NCBI GenBank assembly: GCA_947581895.1
Contig: CANPWE010000012.1
Coordinates: 1-34,779, forward strand
From: an uncultured Clostridia bacterium
GTDB taxonomy: Bacteria; Bacillota; Clostridia; TANB77; CAG-508
Length of the DNA stretch: 34,779 bases
Reading direction: 5' to 3'
This document shows, piece after piece, positions 18,501 through 27,800 of the stretch. Every line of letters begins with the position of its first letter. The first letter of the stretch is position 1. Both the position numbers and the translations under genes were made by a program. Under the pieces are notes generated by a model. It did no database searches, was not told the DNA's origin, and saw only the letters and a list, made by a program, of their open reading frames with translations.

Positions 18501-21500
18501 TATTATTTATACCGAACGCACCAATTAGAGTGGATGTTGATGTTATTTTTCCATCATTTATTTCGATTTTTCCAGTAGAGTTATTATTTATTGTTTTAGA
18601 TCCCGTACTTTTAAATTCTCCATTATTTATTGTTATTATACCTTCTTTATTATTATTTACAGATATACTTGAAGTTGTAATTGTGGTTTCTCCATTAATT
18701 ATTACTGTCCCATTACTATCATTATTTATACCATATGAATTTGAGTCTGTTACTGTTATATTCGTATCAGAAATTTGTATTTTATTATTGCTACAATTGT
18801 ATATGGCATGTGCATTTTTTGTAGAAATTTTGTTTCCAGTTATTTCAGCTTGTCCAGATTCAGAATTATATATACCATATGCATTACTTTCATTTGTTGT
18901 AATTTCTCCTCCATTAATTACTAGCTTTCCTGTATTATATATACCATAATCATATGTTCCAGTTGTTGAAATTGTACTAGAATCTACATTTAATGTTGCA
19001 TCTTTATTATTCTTTACAGCACATTTAATTTCTTCTTTTGAGCCATTTACTGTATGTTTAATACTTCCTTTATGATCTTGTTTAGAATCTTTTATAGTTA
19101 GTATCCCATTATTTTCAATTGTAAAATCTGCTGCACTTATAATATTACATCCATTTATATCTAATTCAGCTGTCATGTCTTTTTCTATTGTTAATTTTTC
19201 TGATGAACTCATAGAAAAATCTGCTAATATTGTAATTACGAATTTTTCTGATGTAACTATACTTTGTAACTCTTTTTCAAATTCTGACATTGTTGAAAAC
19301 TTTTTTTCAGTTCCTTTATTATCAGTTATTTTTATAATATCTACTTTTTCTAATATTGCACTCTCAGTATCTTCTGTACTATTTTTTCTAACTATCTGAT
19401 ATCCTACTTCTTTTTCTGTTACATTTCCAGAATAGGCTTGATCTTTAGATCCTGTCACTATACCATCATAAAAATTAAATTTACCCTTACTATTTTCTAT
19501 ACCAGCTTTTTTACCTGTTATTGCAGGATCTTTTACATTAGGTTCTTCACCTTTTTCTAATTCCTCTTCTGTTAATTTTTTACCTAAATTTATTGTACCA
19601 CTACTATAATTATAAATACCACTTGCCCCTTCACTTATTACTGTTCCACTTACTACATCTATGCTTCCCGTGCTTTGATTACGTATTGCATAAGAATTTT
19701 CACCTTTTACTGTTCCTCCATGCATTTCAATAGTTCCATCTTTATTATTATTTATACATGCATAACTTTTAGTTGAATTAGTTATATTTCCTCCATTTAT
19801 TGTTATTTTTCCAGTATCGTTATTATATATTGCACTATTGTTTTTACAACTTATTGTTGCATTATTTATTGTAACATCTCCTGCACCATAATTATATATT
19901 GATTGTACTGAAGTTGATATATTAGTATCTCCTTCTATTTCTACAGTTCCTTCTTTTTTATTATACACACCATATGAACCAGTTGAACTATTTGTTGTTA
20001 TATTTACATCTTTTAGTTTTAATTTTTTAGAAGTATCATTACATATACCATAAGCATTTGAACCACTTGTTGTTATAGATCCACCTGTTATTTCTGCTTC
20101 TTCCAAATTTTCTATTGGATATATATAGTTTCCTGTAGCATCTATTTTAGTATTATTTGTATTTAATTTTCCTTCGTTTTTTATTATTGTTTTATATGCA
20201 CTACTCATTCCTGATTTTGTACAATATATGCTTATTCCATTACCTATAGTCAACTCTCCTTTAGAAGTTGTATTATCTTCCTCTGTTTTTCCTGCATTAT
20301 GTATAACCGTAACACCTGTAAAACACATTATATTTTTATCAGCCTCTTTTTCTTCTGTAGAATCTGCAGTTTCTAATTCTTGTGCAGAATCTGTGGTTTC
20401 CAATTGTTTTGTAGAATCTGTAATTTCTAATTTTCCTTTATTATATATAGTATCATCTGTCATCGCATATAATTTGTGGCCATTTAAATCTATTTTTATA
20501 TTTTGTCCTTCTTCAATTTTTATTTGTTCTGTTTGATTAATATCTTCTAATAGTCTTATAGTAGTTGTTTGTTCTTCACTTCCATCTTTATTACATTCTT
20601 CTACTGCTTTTTTTAATGTATTATATTTAGTACTATTTTCTGACCCCTTTGGTACTTCTGCTACATTTTCTGTATGACCTAGTATTAATACTTCACGTTG
20701 TTCTTGATTTTCACCTTCATCTTCAGTATCAACAATATCATAACCATTTTCAAGCTCCTCAACTGACATTGCAATTACCTTATCTTGAGTTCCAATTAAC
20801 CTTCCATCATAAAAATTTAAATGCATTCTGTTAGAATCAATTGTCCATTCTGAATTTCCTGATTTTATTACAGGATTATCTGTCTTAACATCACTTCCTT
20901 TAGTTCCTATAGTTATATTTCCTGTAGTATTTCCCATTAAAATTGCTTGTGCTTGTGTTGACTCTAGTGTGCCTGATACAATATTTAATTCTAAATTTGC
21001 ATCTTCATTAGCACATATAGCAGGACCTACTGAATTTATTTTCGTTTCTCCTTTTATATATACTGTTCCTCCAGCAGTTAAATCCATTGCGCCATACTTA
21101 TCATTAGTTGATTCACTTTTTATAGAAGATTCCTCTATTGTAAGATTTGTATCTTTACCTCCACAACTCATTGCATAACAATTTCCTTTAGAAGTAATGT
21201 CAGAATTAGATATTTCAATATTTGATTTGATACCACTATAACTTATACATGTATTATTATTATTATTTATGTGGCAACCATTTAAAGTAATATTAGAATT
21301 ATCCATACCATTACAATTTATTTTTCCACTTACAGTTGTATTGTCTACTTTCACATTACAATAGTCATAATTATTTGATAATGCAGTTCCCTTATTATTT
21401 GTTATTTGGGAATCTTTTATTATTAAATCAGAATAATTTGTTTTTACATAGATAGAATTATTACTCTTACTAGTACTATTTAATGTAACTCCATCTACTG

Positions 21501-22917
21501 TTATTAATCCATATGTTGCATTATGATATATTTGATAATCACAATCTTCACTATATTCTCCACCTGTTAGATTTATGTTAGCAATACATTGTGTTGTAGT
21601 TACTCCTATATCTGCCTCTATTTTTCCATTTTTTACATTTGTTAAACTTGCTTTTCCCTCTGCCCAAACTGCTCTATCATCATTCCCTGTTAATGTTAAT
21701 TCTCCATTATTTATATTTGATGTACCACCTGCTAAAGTATCTACACCTGATGTATAATTTTTGCTACTAGTTATTTTTCCACCATTTACATTTAATAAAC
21801 CTTCATTTTTTATTGCTGAATAATATGTATTTGATTTTCCTTCTTTATCTATTTCTATAGTTCCACTTGTTAGTGTTAACTCTCCTTCCTGTTTTTTAGT
21901 AAGTGTTATACTCTTTATTTTAAATTCATTATCTACACCTGCTTTTTGACTTGAACCTCTCTTATATCTTAAATTCATATAATATTTTTGTCCACCTGCT
22001 ATATCAATTGATTGTTGTTTAGAATCAGTATTAGACATATTAAGAATGTTCCCATAATTTGAACTATTAGTAGCTGCACGATCACTATCATCTGGATTAT
22101 TAGTTATACTAACATATGCTGTTCCAGAATTTGATGAGATTTCAGCGTCAATAGTTAAAGTGTATTTACCTGGCTTTTTACCTAAATCTAATTCTAAATA
22201 TCCTTTTGCAGTTGTATTTAAATCACTCTGATTAGTATTTTTTATCACTCCACTATCTTCATCATATTTAAATTTATATTCATCTTCTGGACTATAGTCC
22301 TTTACAGCATTTAAATTTACACTTTCTACATCACCTTCAGTATTATTTTCACTATTTGTACTTGCATTATATATTACAGATTCACTTGAATTTGTGATTT
22401 TTCCACTTCCTTCCTCACTTGTATCTACTATCTCCAATTTTCCATGATTTTCTATAATATAATCTGATGCTGTACTATTTAAAATATTTCCATCTAAATC
22501 TAATTTTATATTTTGGTTCTCATTTATTACAACTTTTTCTGTTTTGGTTACTTCATCTGGTACCAAAACTATTTCTGTTTGCTTTTCTAAATTTGGATCA
22601 ACTGCATTTACTGCATCTTCCAATCTTGTATATGTTGTTCTTCCTATTCTTGCTTCTACATTTGCAATTATAGCTAATGTAGCTACTTGAGAACTTTCCC
22701 CTCCTTCTCCTTTATCTTCCTTTCGTACTGCTGTATCATAGGCAGGTGGTTCCTCAGTTACACTTCCTTGAATTGCATATGCATCTTTTCCATCTGAACT
22801 TTTTGCTGTAATCATTCCATCATAGAAATTAAATATTCCTTCTTTTTCAACTACAATACCTGTGCCTCTTCCTTCTATTGCTGGTTGTGTAGGTAATACT
22901 TTTTTATCTAAAACTCC
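15547..22917 (-). CDS. Giant copy 2, main part: beta-helix modules I-VI and C-terminal Cna-B domain
   Basis: Residues 621-3076, opening GVLDKKVLPTQPAIEG. NFYDG-type closing motifs (FKFYDG in module V, NWYDG in VI) are near 22817-22833, 20804-20820, 19463-19480, 18149-18165, 16682-16698 and 16112-16127. The inserted beta-sandwich-like domain lies at about 21895-22310. The last 106 residues are almost identical to the Cna-B ends of copies 1 and 3. Long stretches (for example 20217-20440 against 10561-10790) are nearly the same as copy 1 while others differ clearly, a mosaic pattern. An ATG at 22815 falls inside the FNFYDG-MITAKSS motif, so it is internal. Confidence 0.85.
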   Translation of the reverse strand, partial: GVLDKKVLPTQPAIEGRGTGIVVEKEGIFNFYDGMITAKSSDGKDAYAIQGSVTEEPPAYDTAVRKEDKGEGGESSQVATLAIIANVEARIGRTTYTRLEDAVNAVDPNLEKQTEIVLVPDEVTKTEKVVINENQNIKLDLDGNILNSTASDYIIENHGKLEIVDTSEEGSGKITNSSESVIYNASTNSENNTEGDVESVNLNAVKDYSPEDEYKFKYDEDSGVIKNTNQSDLNTTAKGYLELDLGKKPGKYTLTIDAEISSNSGTAYVSITNNPDDSDRAATNSSNYGNILNMSNTDSKQQSIDIAGGQKYYMNLRYKRGSSQKAGVDNEFKIKSITLTKKQEGELTLTSGTIEIDKEGKSNTYYSAIKNEGLLNVNGGKITSSKNYTSGVDTLAGGTSNINNGELTLTGNDDRAVWAEGKASLTNVKNGKIEADIGVTTTQCIANINLTGGEYSEDCDYQIYHNATYGLITVDGVTLNSTSKSNNSIYVKTNYSDLIIKDSQITNNKGTALSNNYDYCNVKVDNTTVSGKINCNGMDNSNITLNGCHINNNNNTCISYSGIKSNIEISNSDITSKGNCYAMSCGGKDTNLTIEESSIKSESTNDKYGAMDLTAGGTVYIKGETKINSVGPAICANEDANLELNIVSGTLESTQAQAILMGNTTGNITIGTKGSDVKTDNPVIKSGNSEWTIDSNRMHLNFYDGRLIGTQDKVIAMSVEELENGYDIVDTEDEGENQEQREVLILGHTENVAEVPKGSENSTKYNTLKKAVEECNKDGSEEQTTTIRLLEDINQTEQIKIEEGQNIKIDLNGHKLYAMTDDTIYNKGKLEITDSTKQLETTDSAQELETADSTEEKEADKNIMCFTGVTVIHNAGKTEEDNTTSKGELTIGNGISIYCTKSGMSSAYKTIIKNEGKLNTNNTKIDATGNYIYPIENLEEAEITGGSITTSGSNAYGICNDTSKKLKLKDVNITTNSSTGSYGVYNKKEGTVEIEGDTNISTSVQSIYNYGAGDVTINNATISCKNNSAIYNNDTGKITINGGNITNSTKSYACINNNKDGTIEMHGGTVKGENSYAIRNQSTGSIDVVSGTVISEGASGIYNYSSGTINLGKKLTEEELEKGEEPNVKDPAITGKKAGIENSKGKFNFYDGIVTGSKDQAYSGNVTEKEVGYQIVRKNSTEDTESAILEKVDIIKITDNKGTEKKFSTMSEFEKELQSIVTSEKFVITILADFSMSSSEKLTIEKDMTAELDINGCNIISAADFTIENNGILTIKDSKQDHKGSIKHTVNGSKEEIKCAVKNNKDATLNVDSSTISTTGTYDYGIYNTGKLVINGGEITTNESNAYGIYNSESGQAEITGNKISTKNAHAIYNCSNNKIQISDTNITVTDSNSYGINNDSNGTVIINGETTITTSSISVNNNKEGIITINNGEFKSTGSKTINNNSTGKIEINDGKITSTSTLIGAFGINNNNEGTININNGTVNSKKDGIYNGGGTINITGGTITSESSYGVNNNTSNGTGIINITGGTITSGNSYGVYNQQGELKIGEKIGEETEKKQNETPSTDEPIIQGATYGVYSTGTFNFYDGKIIGEKGKSINPNITDKEKGYQIVKTTDENDKLETAVLQDIEVFEINNKQYKTIEDVQKEIEKNTGNTELTIKVIKDVYMTKSETLEISENKNIVLNLNGHKIETSSDTAIENKGNLTIIGKGDNDEGNNVEGTILGVSKVMIDNKKDLTIDGGTYNSINYDSNNDAKVINNTDNVTWNTGNLILDEGYNYGIYNTGDGNIDWKDGHIRANQTIGKQYGIYTDSSNNVNWDNGDIFLNTTEIRTQYGIYIKGNETGTVNAKKIKFNNIGYSEGASYVMQYSKQYVIYVNDSDAKEDTKIGNITIEDFQRETENDSRRGKVYGICGSYANLDIKEGEFTDFDEAIDLSNSTIKIENGKYQDSISVQKNSNLTITGGNIDTIENHGTVTINNGNINYITTNGTVTMNQGNIDDTDYDSKTKKDKVVEITGGTFTLLGGKINSSTAIGVYIKTGTFTMGDNVEPVLTDTPQVTGATYGVYKETGGEFKFYDGIVKGGNDAISGGVTEQPESYRVKCEIEGENEDTAKSVATLEVDSKMDKVVSVNGMYFEKFETAFSNAVNNHSATIIVYSDITITDSMTITDGSDITINLNGHKITAALDDTIFTNNGNLTIIDEVVDIKEEDEDESTTVAEIENTNGYVVKNEQTLTIGTQGNDVIPETPKLKGKDSAIQNSGIVNWYDGTIDENPAQGEKTITDNVFIMAEAFKANAEKAIEGAKEVIKSIVQKPNIKVDKERPVWTKGPVIATIYTTDRIMLDIINDGGNVQTTSISVKKIWKMSEEEAKNYRATIQVMKMVDGEKQEVKDISGNIITVEIIGNDTQTIKDLPVSENGKKIEYVLEEIKVEKRTSEDADDWEELPVTNFNVTYKE

Positions 22918-24780
22918 GCAAAGTAAAAGATGCAGAATCTTTTACATAAATAGCACATGTATTTTCACTTGATATTAATCCATCTGTTTTTGTTACACCT
23001 TCATCATCTACGTTTGTTACTGTTAAAGTAGATTCTTCATTTACAGTTAATGTTGGTTTATTTTTACTTCTACTGTTTAACTTATGTCCACCAAGATTCA
23101 AGGTTATATCTTTATTATCAATTACATTACTTTCATTATATATGTCATCTAATAGTAAAATTGTTGCACTTGAACCTTCAGGACATGCAGCTATTGCATC
23201 ATATAAACTCTTATACTCTGTTCCCTCTAACTTCTCGTATCCCTCTGCTTTAACTATTTTTGCTACATTTACTTCCTCGACTTTAGTGATTTCTACTTCC
23301 TCTTTAGCACAATTACCTGCTGAATCCAAAATCCAAATATAATATGTTCCATTTTGACATATACCATCTATTTTTGCCTCTATCTCTAACTTAGGATGCC
23401 TATTTATGTTTTTTGCTATATCTTCTTCTGTTAATTCATTATCAGCTATTATATAGTCTGGTTCTTCTTCTTCATTTCTACTTATTCCGTATTTTGCTAT
23501 TCCAGAAGCATCATCTGTTAATACAACAGTTATTGATTCTTCTCTATCATGATTTTCATTTTCTTCTTCACAACTCTCTAAACCTGGCTCAACATTATCA
23601 ATATTATCTATAACTTTTAAAGATATTTCACTTGTTTTTTCTCCTCTTATAGCTTGTGCTCTTATTTTAGTATTGGAATGTATTTCAACATTTCCTTTGT
23701 AATCTTGCCAATCTCCATTTTCATCTATTTTATACTGAATACTTATATCACTATCCTGTTCTTCTGGTGATATTGTTAAAGTTCCATTTTCATTTGCTTT
23801 ACGTAATCTTGCTAAAGCCTGATGTAATGATTCTATTGTATCACCTGATGCATCAGTAACCTCTGATATCTTGGCAATTATTTTATCTTCATTATTTATT
23901 TCCACATCTAATTTCAAATTATTTAATGCTTTTGTATAACCATCTACTAATTCTAATTCTTCAATAATAATTTGATATTTCTTGTTTTTCTTTAAATTAC
24001 TTAAATCTACAATTACACCTTGTTGTCCATTTGTGTTAAATTCTCCATCTGAACTAACTTCAATCTCTTTTCCAGAATTTATATTAAATATATTTATTCC
24101 TAGTTTAGAGCTTTTATTTTCTTCTCCATCTATCTCTGTATTTCCTGCACTTTCTATTTCATCATCTGAATATTGGGTAGCATCTTTAATTTTTAATTTG
24201 TTATCACCTACAATTCCATTACCATCTCTGCTTAATATATTTATCTCTATTTGTGCATTATATGTTTTGTCATTTTGAGTATAGTCTGTGTCTTCTGAAG
24301 TTTCACTTTTTTCAGAACTTTCAGAATCTCCAGTAGTTTCATTAGTGTTAGTTTCTCCAGAACTTTCAGAATCTCCAGTAGTTTCATTAGTGTTAGTTTC
24401 TCCAGAACTTTCAGAATCTCCAGTATTTTCATTTGTTTCAGTTGTTTTTGAATTTTCAGGATTTTCTGAATCCTCTTGGCTACTGGCGTCATCAGCCGCA
24501 TTTTCAGCCAAACGTACTGTATTTTTTATTAATTCTCCGTACACTTGTATATTTTTCAGTAAAATCCTTTTCTTTAGAACTTAGAGTTTGTAATTGTTCT
24601 GAATTGTATTTTGATTCACCTATTTGAATTGTTTTAAATGTAATGGACAACACAAATATTACAGTAATAATTAGTAAAATTATTGCTATCATATATTTTC
24701 TTCCGATTACTTAAACAGTTCTCTTTATTGGCAACTTTGATATTTTTTTGATTTATACTATCATTTGGTCTTTGTTTCAT
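15547..24780 (-). CDS. Giant surface beta-helix protein, copy 2 (~3076 aa), read through three +1 frameshifts
   Basis: Proposed reading: 24780..24706, skip 24705, 24704..24540, skip 24539, 24538..22919, skip 22918, 22917..15547 (25 + 55 + 540 + 2456 residues). Same architecture and same three break points as copies 1 and 3. Start ATG 24780 (MKQRPND...) has AGAGGGG upstream and aligns with the other copies; an in-frame ATG at 24855 would lie inside copy 3 and has no such support. The gene begins 67 bases after the copy 3 stop with no terminator between, so it may share the copy 3 transcript. A terminator follows at 15501-15538. Confidence 0.8.
22916..22919 (-). other. +1 frameshift site 3, giant copy 2 (TTG CGGA GTT)
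   Basis: CGG at 22918-22916. Skipping the C gives SFTL-G-VLDKK and the main frame. Preceding codon TTG, against TTA in copy 1 and ATG in copy 3, while CGGAGTT is unchanged. Confidence 0.85.
22919..24538 (-). CDS. Giant copy 2, middle part: 15-residue linker repeats, Ig-like domains, start of module I
   Basis: Residues 81-620. The linker (about 95-165) has a near-perfect 45-base tandem repeat encoding TNTNETTGDSESSGE (about 24312-24425, 2-3 units), more regular than in copy 1. It is followed by the same three beta domains: YNAQIEINILSRDGNG, ISIQYKIDENGDWQDY and the Ig-like VLTDDASGIAKYGISRN ... YYIWILDSAGN. Module I starts at YKSLYDAIAACPEGS. If CGG at 22916-22918 were read as Arg, the frame would stop three codons later (Ser-Phe-Arg-stop). 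Confidence 0.8.
24537..24540 (-). other. +1 frameshift site 2, giant copy 2 (GTA CGGA GAA)
   Basis: CGG at 24539-24537 after residue 80. Skipping the C gives Gly-Glu-Leu-Ile and the middle frame. Confidence 0.85.
24540..24780 (-). CDS. Giant copy 2, N-terminal part: cytoplasmic tail and membrane anchor
   Basis: Residues 1-25 end in CLSN before CGG. After the skip, GRKYMIAIILLIITVIFVLS forms the membrane helix (about 28-46), then a polar stretch (KYNSEQLQTLSSKEKDF) to Ser-Val at residue 80. Both segment lengths (25 and 55 codons) equal those of copies 1 and 3 exactly. Unshifted reading ends at a TAA 22 codons after CGG, without the helix. Confidence 0.75.
24703..24706 (-). other. +1 frameshift site 1, giant copy 2 (AAT CGGA AGA)
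   Basis: CGG at 24705-24703 after residue 25. Skipping the C gives Gly-Arg-Lys-Tyr and the membrane helix. Confidence 0.85.
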
Positions 24781-24790
24781 TTTTACACAT

Positions 24791-24810
24791 CCCCTCTGTT
24801 TAAACAATTC
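24791..24810 (-). promoter_or_regulatory. Copy 2 leader: palindrome TGTTTAAACA followed by ribosome binding site AGAGGGG
   Basis: Palindrome at 24797-24806, directly before AGAGGGG and about 17 bases before ATG 24780. It is nearly identical to the copy 1 leader, although the upstream promoter block is missing here. Confidence 0.55.
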
Positions 24811-24847
24811 TCTTACGGTTTTATGTTTATTTTTTATAATGTTATTT

Positions 24848-27800
24848 TTATTCATTATAAGTTACATTGAAATTTGTTACAGGGATTTCTTCCCAATCAT
24901 CTGCATCTTCTGATGTTCTTTTTTCAACCTTTACTTCTTCTAATACATATTCTATTTTCTTTCCATTTTCACTTACTGGTAGGTCTTTTATATCTTTTGT
25001 ATCATTTCCAATAATTTCTACAGTTATTAAATTTCCACCAATATCTCTTACTTCCTGTTTTTCTCCATCTACCATTTTCATAACTTGTATTGTAGCTCTA
25101 TAATTTTTTGCTTCTTCTTCTGACATTTTCCATATCTTCTTTACACTTATTGATGTCGTTTGTACATTTTCACCATCATTTATTATATCTAACATTATTC
25201 TATCAGTTGTGTATATTGTGGCTGTTACTGAACCATTAGTCCATACTGGACGTTCTTTGTCAAGTTTAATATTAGGGTTTGGTACCATAGATTGTATTAC
25301 TTCTTTAGCTTCATCTAAGATTTTTTCTGCATTTGCTTTAAATGCTTTTGCCAATATAGACATTTCATTATTTATTACTGTTTCATTTTCTGTAGTTTTA
25401 CCATTTATTGTACCATCATACCAATTTATAGTTCCTTTATTTTGTATAGCTTCTTCTTTTCCTTCTAAAACTGGTGTTTCTTTTATTACTTTGTTATCTT
25501 TAGTTCCAATTGTTAATGTATCTTCATTTATTACTACACATCCATTAGAGTTTGTTATTTTAGATATTGTAGATGTTTCATCTTCTTTACCTTCATTACC
25601 TTCTTTATTGTCTTCTAACTCATCAATTATTGTTAACTTACCTTTATTAATAAATATAGCATTATTCATGTTAGCTGTTATATTATGTCCATTTAAATTT
25701 ATAGTGATATTTGTATTTTCTTTTATTGTCATCTGGTTTGATATTGTTATTTCAGAATACACTACAATAGTTTCTGTACCATTATTAACTGCATGATTAA
25801 AAGCTGTTTCAAATTTATCAAAAAATACTCCATTTACTTCTACTACTTTATCTATTTCTGCATCTACTTCTAATGTTGCAATAGTTTTAGTTATACCTTC
25901 ATCTGACTCTTCAGTTTCATATTTGACTCTATATTCTTCTGGTCTTTTAGTTACTCCACCATTTATGGCATCATTTAACCCTGTTATTACTCCATCATAA
26001 AACTCAAATTCTCCATTTGTTTCTTTATGTACACCATATGTTGAACCTATTACTTTTGGTGTTTCTGTTGATACTTCATTTTCTTTGTTTCCCATTATAA
26101 AATTTCCTTTTACTATATGAACACCAGCTGCTTGTGCTGATTCTATTGTTCCATCTGATAGAGTAAAAGTTCCGTTAGTTATATATACTCCATCATTTTT
26201 GGTCTTATCATTATTTCCTGTATTATTTATGTTTCCTTGATTCATGGTTACAGTTCCATCAGTTGTTACATATTTTATATTACCATGATTTATTGTTATA
26301 TTACCATGATTTTCAATAGTACCAATATTACCATTATCTATTGTTAGGCTCGAATCTTTTTTTACTACGATACTATCTTCATACTTTCCATCTTTTATAT
26401 TTATTTCTGAGTTATTTAGATTTATAGCATTATCAAAATCTGTGAAATTTCCTTTTTCAATATTTACGTTTGCATAACTACCATATACACCATATACGTG
26501 TCCTTCTCTTGATTTTTCCTGTGTTTTTCTCTGAAAATCGCATATTTTAATATTGCTTACTTTTGTATCTGCCTCAGCATCTGACTCATTTGCATATATT
26601 ACATATTGATTAGAATAATTTTTAACATAATTTGCACCATAACTATATCCAATATTATCAAATTCGATTGCTTTAATATCTACAGTTCCCGTTCCTTTAA
26701 TATATATACCATATTGAGTTGATACTACAGTTGTATTTAAAAAGATTTTTCCACTTTCCCAATTAACATTGTTTATACTGTCTGTATATATACCATATTG
26801 CTTACCATCAGATTGGTTTGCTTCAATATACCCATTTTTCCATTCAACACTTCCATCTTCTGTATTATATATACCATAATTATATCCTTCATCTAGAATT
26901 ATATTTCCTGTATTCCATGTTACTTCACCATTGTTATTAATTACTTTTGCATATTCCTCACTATCATAATTTATGGAATTATAAGTACCTCCCTCAATAG
27001 TCAAATCTTCTTTATTATCTATTATTACTTTTGAAACTCCTAATATCGCTCCTTCAACCTTGTTGCTTTCAACATCATTACCTTCAACATTATTGCCTTT
27101 ACCTATTATTTTTAATTTTCCATTATTTTGAATTGCATTAGCACTAGATGTTTCTATTTTATGTCCATTCAAATCTAATACGATATCTTTACCTTCAGGA
27201 ATTGTTATAGTTTCTGAGCCAGTAATATATGTATCATTCACTACCTTTATAGTGTGTTGACTATTATCACTAATTTCTTTTATTGCTTCTTGAGCCTCCT
27301 CTATAGTTTTATAACTTTTATTACCTATTTCAAAAATTTCTATCTCTTTTAAAACTGCTGTTTCTAAATTACCAGTTTCATCTGTAGTTTTTACTACTTG
27401 ATACCCCTTTTCTATATTTGTTATATTATGATTAATAGACTTTCCATTTGCTCCTATTATTTCTCCATCATAAAAACTAAACGTTCCTGTACTATAAACA
27501 CCATATGTTGTTCCTTGTATCATTGGTTCATTAATACTTGGAGCTCCATCTTGATCTTTCTCTGTTTCCTCACCTATCTTTTTTCCTATATTTAATTCTC
27601 CTTGTTGATTGTATACACCATGTGTTGAAAGACTTTTTATTGTTCCTCCAGTTATATTTATTATACCTGTTTTATTAGCTTTATTATTATTTACACCATA
27701 TGAGTTCTCACTTGTTATTTTTCCTCCAGTTATATTTATTGTTCCTTTTCCTTGGTAATTATCATTATGTATTCCATCATTTTTACTATTTACTGTTCCA

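Noticed and set aside
24781..24855. ATG at 24855 as the start of copy 2
   Set aside because: It overlaps the end of copy 3 and adds residues not present in copies 1 and 3. ATG 24780 has AGAGGGG and gives the same 25-residue tail as the other copies.
25209..25796. Plus-strand open frames, up to 195 codons
   Set aside because: They are antisense shadows of the AT-rich repeat genes: hydrophobic Ser/Ile/Phe-rich strings recurring at the same place in each paralogue, without ribosome binding sites or domain patterns.
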